Part shown: positions 18,495 through 28,729 of the stretch, one piece after another
Position numbering within the stretch: the stretch's first letter is position 1
How the letters are laid out: every line of letters starts with the position of its first letter
Origin: Pseudomonadota bacterium
GTDB taxonomy: Bacteria; Pseudomonadota; Gammaproteobacteria; Burkholderiales; JAJZQI01
Length of the DNA: 40,853 nucleotides
Assembly (NCBI GenBank): GCA_021847305.1
Contig: JAJZTZ010000007.1
Location: 1 to 40,853 of the forward strand
Direction: 5' to 3'
Program-made: the position numbers and the translations under genes
The notes under the pieces: model-generated
The model's input: the letters and a program-made list of their open reading frames with translations, nothing else
Database searches by the model: none
Told to the model about the DNA's origin: nothing

Positions 18495-19055
18495 TCAGTG
18501 GTGTTCGCCGCCCTCAGCCGAGCCGCCGTGACCGTCTGCCGCATGGGTGAGGTACAAGGCCAGGCCGATCAGGGCAATGCTGGCGCCCAGATACAGCAGA
18601 TCCAGCGCCGACTTGACGTCCAGCTGCAACGCCATTTCAAACAGCGTCACGATCAGAATCATGAGGATCACCTTGGCCAGACGGCCTTTGAGGTCGTCCA
18701 GACTTTCAATCACCAGAATCTTGCTCGACTTGCTGCTGCCGCGAGCCTCGTCAATGTCACTGATAAACAGCTCATACAGGCCGAGCGAGAAAATCATCAT
18801 CACCGTTGCCAACAGGTAGCCATCCACCACTTCGACAATGTGTGTAATGGTCTGATCATGCAATGCCTTGCGTGCCTCGACCGTCAACGACGGATCGGCA
18901 TAATGGGTCACATGCGACACCAGGATGTACACATCCACCGTCGCCATCCAGAAAATGGCAAAACCCGCCGCCATACTGGAAACCACAGCCACCAACACCA
19001 CGAACCGGCTGTTCCACAACGCTTTTTCGAATACGCGCTCAAGTAGTTTCAACAT
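18495..19055 (-). CDS. UPF0114 (YqhA-like) inner-membrane protein
   Basis: A 186-residue protein with four membrane helices (about residues 17-40, 78-100, 125-145 and 150-170). The block SLDDLKGRLAKVILMILIV and GLYELFISDID match the UPF0114/YqhA family, whose role is unknown. The C-terminus is a Gly/His/Glu-rich tail (HAADGHGGSAEGGEHH) that could bind metal ions; this is not part of the core family. It is monocistronic and ends at the shared terminator with actP. Confidence 0.8.
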   Translation of the reverse strand: MLKLLERVFEKALWNSRFVVLVAVVSSMAAGFAIFWMATVDVYILVSHVTHYADPSLTVEARKALHDQTITHIVEVVDGYLLATVMMIFSLGLYELFISDIDEARGSSKSSKILVIESLDDLKGRLAKVILMILIVTLFEMALQLDVKSALDLLYLGASIALIGLALYLTHAADGHGGSAEGGEHH

Positions 19056-19225
19056 TTATTTGTTCCCTGGCCGTTAATCCGGCCCCAGCAAAAGTTAAAT
19101 TTATTCATTGCAGCCACAGAAAATCATCAACCTGTTCTAGCAAATTTCCTTGATTTGGCAAGCAAATTCAATTATTTTCAAAACTCAAGAGGAGTGATTG
19201 ATCAAAAAAGGATAACAACAGAGCC

Positions 19226-20818
19226 ATGTCGCATAAACTTGCCGTGCCGGCATACGACACATCACCGAATTTAACCGTAGAAACCCGCCCAAAGCAAGTC
19301 AAGGAGTGGATAGAAAAGCTGCCTCTGGCTAACGGCGTGGAAGCCGGGGAAGAGCTGCGCGCCGAGTTGATGCTCACCAACCGGACCAAGTGCGCACCGG
19401 ATACCCGGCTTAAAATCGCCGAACTTTATCGTACTGCCATCCACGAACTGGAGGGCGTGATTGAAGCGCGATTCTTCGGCGGCTCGCTGCCGTTGCCGGA
19501 AAAAAACCGCAAAGCTGCGCAACTCCTGCGCGACTGCTACAGCGAATTGGCAATTGCCTACAAGCTTGCACTGCTGGAATTCGAGTCCAAACTGATCAGT
19601 TTCGGCAATGACAAATACCTGCCGCAAATCATCGCCCGTGCAATCGAATCACTCAACCGCATCCTGATTGTCTGTTATCAGACCTATGCGCCAACTCCCG
19701 CCGGCGTCTGGAGCGAAATCCACGAACTCTACCGTCACGCACTGCAGCAGCAGTTGCAGGATGTGGCGATTGCCGACGGCGAGCCGTCCGTTACCATTAA
19801 CCTGGCATACAAGCAGGCCCTGCTGCTTTCTCTGGCCGACCCGTACCGGCTAATGCCGGGCGAATCGCTCAAGACACTGGCCTACATCGGCAAATTCGGT
19901 CAATTCGCCCAGCTGTCACCTTTGAGTGACAACATTGGCAAGCTGGGTTTCTTCATTATACGGCTCGACCAGGACAAGCCGCCCCAGTCACTGGCCTACA
20001 ATCATGCGGTAGTTGATGCGCGTACCGATATTGTTCTCAACACACTGGAAATCGCCAAGCTGCTGCACCAGCAGATACATCACCTGGAATCCGGTCAGTC
20101 TGCCGCCCAACTCGGATTGCCCGAAGCCGCACCGATTTCACCGGAATACATCGATTTGCTGCGCCGGCTGCTGAAGTTCTGGGGCACTTCGCCGAAGCGT
20201 CACTTCAACCGTACGCCGGGGCGCGAACCGGTATACCTGTGCACCGGCATCCGCGGCGTGCACAGTATGCTGAACGGCTCCCGCCAGCCGGAAACCCAGG
20301 AAGAAACCGCCATCGGCGACATCACCCTGCAGCTCAATACCTCGCAAATCGACCAGACCAGCCAGAACACATTCCAGATCACCCGCTGGGCCGTGGTCAA
20401 TGAAAGTGCCGGCGGCCTCGGTCTGGCGAAAGTATCGGATGAAGCCGGCAATATCCGGGTAGGCGACATCATCGGCGTCAGACAGCCGAAAACCGAAATC
20501 TGGAGTATTGGTGTCATTCGCTGGCTGCAGGGGGAAAAACGCACTGAAATCCGTATGGGCGCTCAGATGCTGGCGCCGCATGCGAGTGCCGTGAGCCTGC
20601 GCCCGACACTTGGCAGCGGCAACGAAACCTTCAACCAGGCATTGCTGCTGCCCGAACTGCCCCTGCTGAAACAGCCGGCCACACTGCTGACGCCGCGCGG
20701 ACTGTTCCAAAACATGCGCGAATTCGAACTTCAGGACAGCAATGGCAACTCGCACCTCATTCGCGCCACCCGCCTGATTGAGCAGACCGCCGCCTACGAA
20801 CTGTTCACGTTCCAGTAG
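19226..20818 (+). CDS. Unrecognised 530-residue protein with PilZ-like C-terminal segment
   Basis: A soluble 530-residue protein without signal peptide or membrane helix. Residues about 1-340 are Leu/Ala-rich and helical with no motif I recognise. At about residues 380-455, ITRWAVVNESAGGLGL, VGDIIGV, IGVIRW and IRMGAQML resemble a PilZ beta-barrel: NESAGG fits the [D/N]xSxxG element, and an Arg lies just before it, but a clean RxxxR motif is not obvious. It could be a cyclic-di-GMP sensor or a degenerate PilZ scaffold (inference). Its last 14 bases overlap the 3' end of the convergent BrkB gene. Confidence 0.6.
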   Translation: MSHKLAVPAYDTSPNLTVETRPKQVKEWIEKLPLANGVEAGEELRAELMLTNRTKCAPDTRLKIAELYRTAIHELEGVIEARFFGGSLPLPEKNRKAAQLLRDCYSELAIAYKLALLEFESKLISFGNDKYLPQIIARAIESLNRILIVCYQTYAPTPAGVWSEIHELYRHALQQQLQDVAIADGEPSVTINLAYKQALLLSLADPYRLMPGESLKTLAYIGKFGQFAQLSPLSDNIGKLGFFIIRLDQDKPPQSLAYNHAVVDARTDIVLNTLEIAKLLHQQIHHLESGQSAAQLGLPEAAPISPEYIDLLRRLLKFWGTSPKRHFNRTPGREPVYLCTGIRGVHSMLNGSRQPETQEETAIGDITLQLNTSQIDQTSQNTFQITRWAVVNESAGGLGLAKVSDEAGNIRVGDIIGVRQPKTEIWSIGVIRWLQGEKRTEIRMGAQMLAPHASAVSLRPTLGSGNETFNQALLLPELPLLKQPATLLTPRGLFQNMREFELQDSNGNSHLIRATRLIEQTAAYELFTFQ

Positions 20819-22013
20819 CAGGGATATTGCTGCTCTTTTCGCTGTATTGGTGCAGGGACAGATCAAGCTGGGCGGCCGCTTTTTCCATCGCTACGGCCAG
20901 CAAGCCGGTTGGCGGCTGCTCCCCGGCACACAGCAGCCCGAACAGCTCTTTCAGCTGAATCATGTCGGCACTGGTTTGCAATACCCAGCCCAACCTCGGC
21001 ACACGCGCCACCCAGCCAATTTCGCGCATCCGCTGCATGAGCTGTTCGGCCTCTTCGGCACCGCAATGCACCGCTTCCGCCAGGCGGTGCAAGGCCATCG
21101 GCTGACCTTGCAACTGCTGACGGTAAAGAATAGTGAGCATATCCAGAGCGGTTTGCACCTGTTCAAGGGGACTCAACTGCTGCCGCCCATGACTGTGGCG
21201 CCACTGTCCCAGCGCCGCAGTCACCACCGCACCGAACAGCACCACCCACCAGGACAGGTAAATCCACACCAGAAATGCGGGTAGCAGGGCAAAAGTACCG
21301 TACACAACACTGTAGGTATTGAAGTGTACCCAGTACCAGGCAAACCCGCGCCCCAGAAACACAAAACCCAGGCCCGCCAGCACACCGCCCCACAGGGCAT
21401 GCTTCAAAGGTACATAGCGGTTTGGCACCACCCAGTACAGCAGGGTGAAGCCGACCGCCTGCAGCAAGACCGGAATCAGTTCGACAGCCAGCTTCTTTAC
21501 CGGTGCCATATGCGGCACCCAGCCCAGCGGCACGCTGACGAGATAGGAGCCCAGCCACAGGCTGCCACCAAGCAGAACCGGCCCTACCGTGAGCAGCGCC
21601 CAGTAGGTCAGCAGCCGTACTGTCCACGGTCGGGCTTCGCTGACGTGCCAGATGGCATTCAAAGCCCGTTCAATCGTCAACAGCAGCATCATGGCGGTCA
21701 CGGCAAACGACACCAGACCGACTGCTGTCAATTTGCCGGCGTTGCGACTGAACTGGTACATGTAGCCGGAAATCACGTGACCGGCTGCTTCCGGTACCAG
21801 GTGCGTCAGCAGAAAAATCTTCAGGGCAATCATCGCCTGCTCGAACACCGGGAAAGCCGAAAAAGCCATCACCCCGATGGTCACCAGCGGCGCCAGCGCC
21901 AACAGTGTGGTATAGGTTAAGCTGGCCGCCGTCTGACGGCAATCGGACACCTCACAGCGTCGATAGAGGTACCAGATAAAGGCGCGCATTTTTTGTATAA
22001 CGTTTCTTTTCAT
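20805..22013 (-). CDS. YihY/UPF0761 (BrkB) family membrane protein
   Basis: A 402-residue protein starting at ATG 22013 (MKRNVIQKMRAFIW); a 46-residue in-frame extension upstream lacks family similarity. Six helices span about residues 30-270, with ASLTYTTLLALAPL, LTYWALLTVGPVLLG and FLVWIYLSWWVVLFGA as family signatures. The family was once annotated as RNase BN, which is wrong; the function is unknown. The C-terminal ~110 residues look like a winged-helix domain (LEQVQTALDMLTIL to LGLLCAGE-type helices). It converges on and overlaps the PilZ-like gene by 14 bases and is divergent from wrbA. Confidence 0.88.
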   Translation of the reverse strand: MKRNVIQKMRAFIWYLYRRCEVSDCRQTAASLTYTTLLALAPLVTIGVMAFSAFPVFEQAMIALKIFLLTHLVPEAAGHVISGYMYQFSRNAGKLTAVGLVSFAVTAMMLLLTIERALNAIWHVSEARPWTVRLLTYWALLTVGPVLLGGSLWLGSYLVSVPLGWVPHMAPVKKLAVELIPVLLQAVGFTLLYWVVPNRYVPLKHALWGGVLAGLGFVFLGRGFAWYWVHFNTYSVVYGTFALLPAFLVWIYLSWWVVLFGAVVTAALGQWRHSHGRQQLSPLEQVQTALDMLTILYRQQLQGQPMALHRLAEAVHCGAEEAEQLMQRMREIGWVARVPRLGWVLQTSADMIQLKELFGLLCAGEQPPTGLLAVAMEKAAAQLDLSLHQYSEKSSNIPATGT

Positions 22014-22015
22014 GA

Positions 22016-23405
<1,390 letters not shown>

Positions 23406-23409
<4 letters not shown>

Positions 23410-23759
23410 ACCGTGTCGCCCTGCTGCATTACGGCAGCATCATCAGCCTGATCAGCCTGATCTTCCTCTCGATTGCCTGGGAGCTCTGGCTCGCCCCCCT
23501 GCGCCCGGGCGGATCGATGCTGGTATTGAAAGCCCTGCCGCTGCTGCTGCCGCTGTTCGGCATCCTGCGCGGCAAGCGCTATACCTACCAGTGGTCGTCC
23601 ATGTTCATCCTGCTGTATATCGCAGAAGGCAGCACCCGCCTGATGACCGACAAAGGGCTGTCCGCCACGCTGGCCGGAGTCGAACTGCTGCTCGCCCTGG
23701 TGTTCTTCTTCTGCGTCAGCTTCTACGCCAAGTTCACCCGGCCAGGCAAATCCGCCTGA
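23406..23759 (+). CDS. DUF2069 inner-membrane protein
   Basis: A 117-residue protein with about four helices. FLSIAWELWLAPLRPGGS and LKALPLLLPLFGILRGKRYTYQW (read in parts) are the DUF2069 signatures and YIAEGSTRLM follows. DUF2069 genes commonly neighbour wrbA in beta- and gammaproteobacteria, as here; function unknown. It overlaps the hugZ-like gene by four bases. Confidence 0.88.
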
Positions 23760-23772
23760 GAAACCTGCCCCG

Positions 23773-24375
23773 ATGAACACGGCGCGCATCACCCTGCTGC
23801 TTCTCGCCGGCGGCATGGGCAGCCGCATGGGGCATGCCGACAAAGGCCTGCTGCAGCTCGCCGGCAAAGCGCTGGTGCAGCACCTGGCCAATCGTTATGC
23901 CAATCTGCCCGTACTGCTGTCTGCCAACCGGCACCTCGAACTGTATGCCCAGCTCGGCTTTACCGTCATTCCCGATGCCGACGACAGCTATGCCGGTCCG
24001 CTCGCCGGGGTGCTGCAGGGGTTGCACCACATGCATTCCGACTGGCTACTGACGCTGCCGTGCGACACGCCGTTCCTGCCGCTCGACCTGCCCATGCGCC
24101 TGCTTACAGCGGCGGAGCAGGCCCATGCCAAGCTCGCCTTTGTCCGCACACCGGTGCAAAGCCACCCGGTTATCATGCTGTGCCACTATTCACTGGAGCC
24201 GTCGTTACGCGAATTTCTTGCCAGCGGCCAGCGCAAGGTGGGCTTGTGGCAGAAAAACGAGCACGCCATTGCCGTTGATTTCCCGGATGAGCCGGCTTTC
24301 TTCAACATCAACACGCCCGCCGACCTGCAGCAGGCAGAGCAACATTACCCGTCACTCGCTTGCGGCGGAGAATAA
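23773..24375 (+). CDS. mobA: Molybdenum cofactor guanylyltransferase
   Basis: A 200-residue nucleotidyltransferase that attaches GMP to molybdopterin, giving the MGD cofactor used by DMSO-reductase-type enzymes. LLLAGGMGSRMGHADKGLLQL is split over the GTP-binding LxGGxxxRMGxxDKGL loop; PDADDSYAGPLAGVLQG and LTLPCDTPFLPLDL carry the Mg2+-binding Asp. It is the last gene of the wrbA unit, 13 bases after the DUF2069 gene. SoeA, expected upstream of the soeC gene at the other end of the window, would need this cofactor (inference). Confidence 0.95.
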   Translation: MNTARITLLLLAGGMGSRMGHADKGLLQLAGKALVQHLANRYANLPVLLSANRHLELYAQLGFTVIPDADDSYAGPLAGVLQGLHHMHSDWLLTLPCDTPFLPLDLPMRLLTAAEQAHAKLAFVRTPVQSHPVIMLCHYSLEPSLREFLASGQRKVGLWQKNEHAIAVDFPDEPAFFNINTPADLQQAEQHYPSLACGGE

Positions 24376-24377
24376 AA

Positions 24378-24398
24378 GAGCCGGTCAAAGACCGGCTC
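24378..24398 (+). terminator. Hairpin just after mobA, first copy
   Basis: GAGCCGGTC (24378-24386) pairs perfectly with GACCGGCTC (24390-24398) around AAA, starting 2 bases after the mobA stop. No T-run follows. An 18-19 base near-identical copy occurs at 24558. Confidence 0.5.
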
Positions 24399-24429
24399 AG
24401 ATTGATGCCAAAGTCGTCAATCTGCACCT

Positions 24430-24448
24430 CCCCGCCCACCGGGCGGGG
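24430..24448. other. GC-rich hairpin between mobA and leuA
   Basis: CCCCGCCC (24430-24437) pairs with GGGCGGGG (24441-24448) around ACC. No U-tract on either strand; it is one of three strong hairpins in this 242-base gap. Confidence 0.4.
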
Positions 24449-24557
24449 ATAAGAGGGGTGGGGATACGAAAGCAGACTGCAAAATCACGTGATGGCATTA
24501 AGGGCCGGGCTTTGCTCGGCCTTGCTGGCGGCACGGCAGCGGTTTGTCAGCAGTCTG

Positions 24558-24580
24558 AGCCGGTCAAAGACCGGCTTTTT
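24558..24580 (+). terminator. Intrinsic terminator of the wrbA-mobA unit, second hairpin copy
   Basis: AGCCGGTC (24558-24565) pairs with GACCGGCT (24569-24576) around AAA and is followed by TTTT, a standard intrinsic terminator on the plus strand. It repeats the hairpin next to mobA at 24378. Confidence 0.7.
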
Positions 24581-24617
24581 ACCTGCCAACTGTTCACGGC
24601 TTACCGCGCTCGCACCT

Positions 24618-26153
24618 CTACACCTGCGGATGCGCCCGCTCCAGCTTGCTCGCCAGCTTGTTAAGCGCGTGCAGATAGGCCTTAGCCGAGGCCACCACGA
24701 TGTCGGTATCGGCGCCCTGACCGTTAACAATCCGCCCGCCCTTGGACAGCCGCACCGTCACCTCGCCCTGCGCGTCCGTGCCGCTGGTGATGTTGTTGAC
24801 CGAATACAGCTGCAATTCCGCGCCACTTTGCACCAGCGCTTCAATCGCCTTGAACGCGGCATCCACCGGACCGCCGCCATCTGAAGCAGCGGATTTTTCC
24901 TCGCCCTGCTCGGCCAGCACCACCTGCGCATGCGGTGTCTCACCGGTTTCCGAGCACACTTTCAGCGATACCAGCTTGTAGATTTCCGACTCCAGCGCAG
25001 TCGCTTCGTCGCTCACCAGCGCATGCAGGTCTTCGTCGAAGATCTCATGTTTCTTGTCTGCCAGCTCCTTGAAGCGGGCAAAGGCGGCGTTCACCGCTTC
25101 CTCCGACTCCAGCTCGATACCCAGCTCGCTCAGGCGGGTTTTGAAGGCATTGCGGCCCGAGTGCTTGCCCAGCACCATTTTGTTGGCAGTCCAACCCACA
25201 TCCTCGGCGCGCATAATCTCGTAGGTTTCGCGATGCTTGAGTACGCCGTCCTGATGAATGCCAGACTCGTGGGCAAACGCATTGGCGCCGACGATGGCCT
25301 TATTGGGCTGCACGGCAAAGCCGGTGATATTGGACACCATGCGCGAAGCCGGCACGATCTGGGTAGTATCGATACGCGTGTCGCAGCTGAAAATATCCTG
25401 CCGGGTACGCACCGCCATCACCACCTCCTCCAGCGAGGCATTGCCTGCACGTTCGCCCAGGCCGTTGATGGTGCACTCGACCTGCCGCGCGCCGCTGGCC
25501 ACGGCAGACAGCGAGTTGGCCACAGCCAGCCCCAGATCGTTGTGGCAATGCACGGAGAAAATCGCCTGATCGGCATTGGGAATCCGTTCACGCAGATTGC
25601 GGATCAGGTTGCCAAACTGTTCCGGCAGGTTGTAGCCCACGGTATCCGGAATATTCACCGTCTTTGCCCCGGCAGCAATCACTGCTTCGAGCACGCGACA
25701 GAGGAAATCCAGTTCCGAGCGGCCGGCATCTTCCGGCGAAAATTCGACGTTATCGGTCCACTTGCGCGCCCATTGCACCGCTTTAACCGCCTGCTCCACC
25801 ACCTGATCGGGCGACATGCGCAGCTTCTTTTCCATGTGAATCGGCGAGGTCGCGATAAAGGTATGGATACGGCCCGAATTGGCGCCCTTGATGGCCTCGC
25901 CGCAACGGTCGATATCACGCTCCAGAGCACGCGCCAGACCGCACACCGTGCTGTCCTTGATGGTGTCGGCCACCGCCTTCACCGATTCGAAATCGCCGTT
26001 GGATGCCGCGGGAAAGCCGGCCTCGATCACGTCCACGCGCATTTTTTCCAGCTGCTTGGCAATGCGCACTTTCTCCTCGCGCGTCATCGAAGCGCCGGGG
26101 CTTTGTTCGCCGTCACGCAAGGTGGTATCGAAAATGATCAACTGGTCTTTCAT
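24618..26153 (-). CDS. leuA: 2-isopropylmalate synthase
   Basis: A 511-residue LeuA type 1, committing 2-ketoisovalerate and acetyl-CoA to leucine. The start [20 protein letters not shown] (ATG 26153) carries the catalytic RDGEQSPG motif; metal-binding HxH appears in [14 protein letters not shown] and [15 protein letters not shown] is a family signature. The C-terminal regulatory leucine-binding domain (about 390-505) includes SGTDAQGEV and [19 protein letters not shown]. It stands alone on the minus strand with no leader peptide or T-box that I can see, and no leuBCD here. Confidence 0.97.
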   Translation of the reverse strand: MKDQLIIFDTTLRDGEQSPGASMTREEKVRIAKQLEKMRVDVIEAGFPAASNGDFESVKAVADTIKDSTVCGLARALERDIDRCGEAIKGANSGRIHTFIATSPIHMEKKLRMSPDQVVEQAVKAVQWARKWTDNVEFSPEDAGRSELDFLCRVLEAVIAAGAKTVNIPDTVGYNLPEQFGNLIRNLRERIPNADQAIFSVHCHNDLGLAVANSLSAVASGARQVECTINGLGERAGNASLEEVVMAVRTRQDIFSCDTRIDTTQIVPASRMVSNITGFAVQPNKAIVGANAFAHESGIHQDGVLKHRETYEIMRAEDVGWTANKMVLGKHSGRNAFKTRLSELGIELESEEAVNAAFARFKELADKKHEIFDEDLHALVSDEATALESEIYKLVSLKVCSETGETPHAQVVLAEQGEEKSAASDGGGPVDAAFKAIEALVQSGAELQLYSVNNITSGTDAQGEVTVRLSKGGRIVNGQGADTDIVVASAKAYLHALNKLASKLERAHPQV

Positions 26154-26276
26154 GTCTGGCTCCGCGAAACCTGCGTGCAGGTTTCCAATCACTGTCTAAC
26201 GGTTTGAATTCGATGTTTTACGCCAATGGGGCGCCACATGTTTTAATTCTAGCGCAATGTCCGGCCCGGCAAAACA

Positions 26277-26300
26277 AAACCCCCGCCGCAGCGGGGGTTT
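26277..26300 (-). terminator. Intrinsic terminator at the end of the sHdr/lipoate island
   Basis: AAACCCCCGC (26277-26286) and GCGGGGGTTT (26291-26300) form a perfect 10-bp stem with a 4-base loop. On the minus strand the stem is followed by TGTTTTG, and it starts 17 bases after the stop of the last lipS gene. Confidence 0.8.
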
Positions 26301-26317
26301 GTCCGGAGCAGGTCTGC

Positions 26318-27457
26318 TTAGATCAGACCGGCGCCCACATCTTCGCCAGCCATCTGGCGCTTGATGTTTTCCACGTCTTTTTTCGCCAGAGCGAACGGGA
26401 AGGAGTAGATGTCGGTCGGGCTGGAATCGCCGTACGGACGGTTACATGCCGACACTTCTTCGTCATCCTTGCCCGGGCAACCGGAGGTCTGGAACGGCTT
26501 GCCGGAGTTCACCAGCTCGGCCAGCTCTTCTTCCGGCAGACCGTAGTCGATCACCTGGCCTTCATCATTGAACTTCATGTTGTTGATGTGGCCGCCGGCG
26601 TAGTCGATGATGAAGCGGGCCAGCTGTACACGACGCCATTGGCCGCGATCGCAAGCAGGCCAGTCTTCCATCAGGGAACCCTGTTCCGGGAAGAAGGCGA
26701 ACATGTGGCTGTGACCGCCCATATCCTTCAGCTTCTGTACCACTTCCAGCATTTCCTGTTCGGTCTCGCCCATGCCTGCGATCAGGTGCGCGCCGAATTT
26801 TTCCGGGCCGTATACTTCAGCCGCCCATTCAATGGCTTGCCAGTATTTGTCGTAACGGTGCGGGCTGTCCACGGTCTTGCCGCGGGTACGCTCAAAGATT
26901 TCCGGGGTTACCGCGTCCAGCGCGATGGTGAAAATGTCTGCGCCCAGTTCTTTCAGCTCGATCAGGTCGGCCTTTTCCATGGTGGTCGGGTTGGACAGGA
27001 TGGAAACCGGGATATGCGGCAGTTCCTTGGCCCACTTCTTCAGCAGTACGCGGGTGTCGGCATCGCTGTTCGGGTGGGTAATCATGGAAATACACATGCG
27101 CTGGAACTGACCCTTGTCGCCACCGGCTTTCACGCGGGCGATCACTTCGTCGTAGTTCACAGCCGGCCAGTCTACGCGAATGAAGTTGCGGTCAGCGTAG
27201 TCGCGGGATTCTTCGCGGTGACGCGCCAGACCGCAGTAGGTGCAGTTGGCACGGCAGCCTTCCGGATAGGTCACCAGCAGGTTCAGACAGTGAGTGCAGC
27301 TGGTACGGTGCATGTAGCCCGGAACCAGGCCCAGGGTAATCGCGGCAGCAGTACTCATCTGCACAAACTCGGGAGAACGCATCTCCGGAGTCTTGATATG
27401 GTAGTTCGGACGGTAAAAATTAATGGGCTGCGCATTTTCGAGTACGGCGCTCATCAT
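26318..27457 (-). CDS. lipS2: LipS2-type radical SAM sulfur-insertion protein of the sHdr cluster
   Basis: A 379-residue radical SAM protein. The SAM 4Fe-4S site is EGCRANCTYCGLAR (Cys68, Cys72, Cys75), BioB/HydE-like. Additional cysteines just before it (SCTHC, Cys54/57) and near the C-terminus (SGCPGK, SACNRPYG) could hold an auxiliary cluster that is consumed as sulfur source, as in BioB and LipA. In sHdr gene clusters a pair of such proteins, LipS1 and LipS2, together insert the two sulfurs into octanoyl-LbpA (established for the pair). Which of the two this gene is remains uncertain. Two adjacent ATGs exist (27457, 27454); AGGAG spacing fits the second slightly better. A palindromic repeat separates it from lipT. 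Confidence 0.8.
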   Translation of the reverse strand: MMSAVLENAQPINFYRPNYHIKTPEMRSPEFVQMSTAAAITLGLVPGYMHRTSCTHCLNLLVTYPEGCRANCTYCGLARHREESRDYADRNFIRVDWPAVNYDEVIARVKAGGDKGQFQRMCISMITHPNSDADTRVLLKKWAKELPHIPVSILSNPTTMEKADLIELKELGADIFTIALDAVTPEIFERTRGKTVDSPHRYDKYWQAIEWAAEVYGPEKFGAHLIAGMGETEQEMLEVVQKLKDMGGHSHMFAFFPEQGSLMEDWPACDRGQWRRVQLARFIIDYAGGHINNMKFNDEGQVIDYGLPEEELAELVNSGKPFQTSGCPGKDDEEVSACNRPYGDSSPTDIYSFPFALAKKDVENIKRQMAGEDVGAGLI

Positions 27458-27545
27458 TGCTCTCCTAAATCAGTATCTTGTGCAGACGGTATAACCGAAT
27501 AATTGTTTCAGAAAAATGTCATTCCGGCAATGCAAAACTCAACTT

Positions 27546-27651
27546 AATTCCATTTCAAGGTCAAGCGTGACACGAAGACGAGCCGCAGACAGTACACCCT
27601 AGTACGACAAGGCGATGTCGACCAAGTCACGCTTGAGCTGGATATGGTATT
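27546..27651. repeat. Palindromic repeat element (~106 bp) between lipT and the last lipS
   Basis: The 26-base arms at 27546-27571 and 27626-27651 are inverted copies with 22 of 26 matches, including a perfect 11-base core (TCAAGCGTGAC / GTCACGCTTGA). The centre holds GCCGCAGACAGTACA and AGTACGACAAGGCGA with a small GTAC-N-GTAC dyad. It has no ORF. The right arm touches the lipT stop codon. Size, terminal inverted repeats and the central words resemble short non-autonomous repeats of betaproteobacteria (from memory, unverified). Confidence 0.6.
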
Positions 27652-28729
27652 ACGCCTGGAAATACTCCGGGAAAGCAATCCAGCCCTTGCGATGCATGGC
27701 ATCGTGCTGGGCCTCGGCAGTACGCCAGTACTGCGCCATCCACTTGCGTCTTTCCACGGCGCGCGACAGCGTTCCTTCGAACTGGTCGCGCATATCCTCT
27801 TCGTAATCCGCCAGCGCATCGGCATCCTGCTCTTTCAGCAGGGCCACCGCCGCCAGGCCGGCCCGCTCACCGCTGACCACTGCAGCGGAAATACCGCCGC
27901 CGGTGATCGGATGGCAAAAGCCGCCCGCGTCGCCGGCAAACACCACGTCGCCCATCACCAGATGTTCGCGCAGCCCGCCCACCGGGATCGCTCCGCCGGT
28001 GCGGTACAGGATCTCCGTACCCACCCGGCCTTCTGCCACCAGCTGCGCGTGTAACGCATCCAGCGGCGCCTTCATGTCCTGAGTAATGCCCTTGTCCAGC
28101 CCCAACCCCAGATTGGCAAAATTGCCCTTGGGAAACAACCAGCCGTAGCCGCCGGGAAAATCATCCGACAGCCAGATATCGGTGTCTTCGAACGGTTGCA
28201 GCAGCGGCACGGTGTACTGGCGCGTATACACGCTGTCAATCTCGGGCAAGCCCAACTGCTCGGCCACAGCCGAGTGTGGACCATCGGCCGCCACCAGCAG
28301 CTTGAAGCCGACAGTCAACGCACCCTCAGGCGTTTCAATTTGCGCCACGCGCTGCGCTGCATCCAGTGCTACCAACCGACTCTGGGTCAGCACCTCGGCA
28401 CCAGCCTTTTGTGCTTCGCTGGCGAACCATTGATCGAACTTGGCCCGATCAATCATCAGGCCGGGAAATTCGGTCTTTTCCACATGCTGCGACGGCAAAA
28501 AACTTTTCATGCCGGTAATCGGCTGGCGCAGCACGCCTGCGCCGCGGGAATAACGCATCATCGGCAGGGGGATGAACTCGGCGCACTGCACCGGCACACC
28601 CACTTCGCGTTTTTTTTCCACCCCCAGCACCGACAGCCCGCCCTGTGCTGCAGTCATCGCTGCCGCACCGCCCGCCGGCCCCATCCCGATAACCAGTACG
28701 TCTACTGCCTTGTTCATACCTGTGCTCAT
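27650..28729 (-). CDS. lipT: LipT, FAD-dependent oxidoreductase of the geranylgeranyl-reductase-like family
   Basis: A 359-residue flavoprotein. The dinucleotide-binding motif is VLVIGMGPAGGAAAMTAAQGG (about residues 10-30, in parts), VQCAEFIP follows as in archaeal-type geranylgeranyl reductases, and GDAGGFCHPITGGGISAAVVSGE is the second FAD motif. In the known novel lipoate pathway LipT occurs with LipS1, LipS2 and sLpl ligases; a role in electron supply has been considered but is not proven. Its start overlaps the ligase stop by four bases (ATGA). A chlorophyll or archaeal lipid role is unlikely because no such genes are present. Confidence 0.82.
   Translation of the reverse strand: MSTGMNKAVDVLVIGMGPAGGAAAMTAAQGGLSVLGVEKKREVGVPVQCAEFIPLPMMRYSRGAGVLRQPITGMKSFLPSQHVEKTEFPGLMIDRAKFDQWFASEAQKAGAEVLTQSRLVALDAAQRVAQIETPEGALTVGFKLLVAADGPHSAVAEQLGLPEIDSVYTRQYTVPLLQPFEDTDIWLSDDFPGGYGWLFPKGNFANLGLGLDKGITQDMKAPLDALHAQLVAEGRVGTEILYRTGGAIPVGGLREHLVMGDVVFAGDAGGFCHPITGGGISAAVVSGERAGLAAVALLKEQDADALADYEEDMRDQFEGTLSRAVERRKWMAQYWRTAEAQHDAMHRKGWIAFPEYFQA

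Noticed and set aside
26204-27502. Plus-strand 432-codon open frame opposite the LipS2-type gene
   Set aside because: It is antisense to a gene with clear radical SAM motifs, shows no domain, is His/Val/Gly-biased in the way of a GC-rich shadow frame, and lacks a ribosome site.
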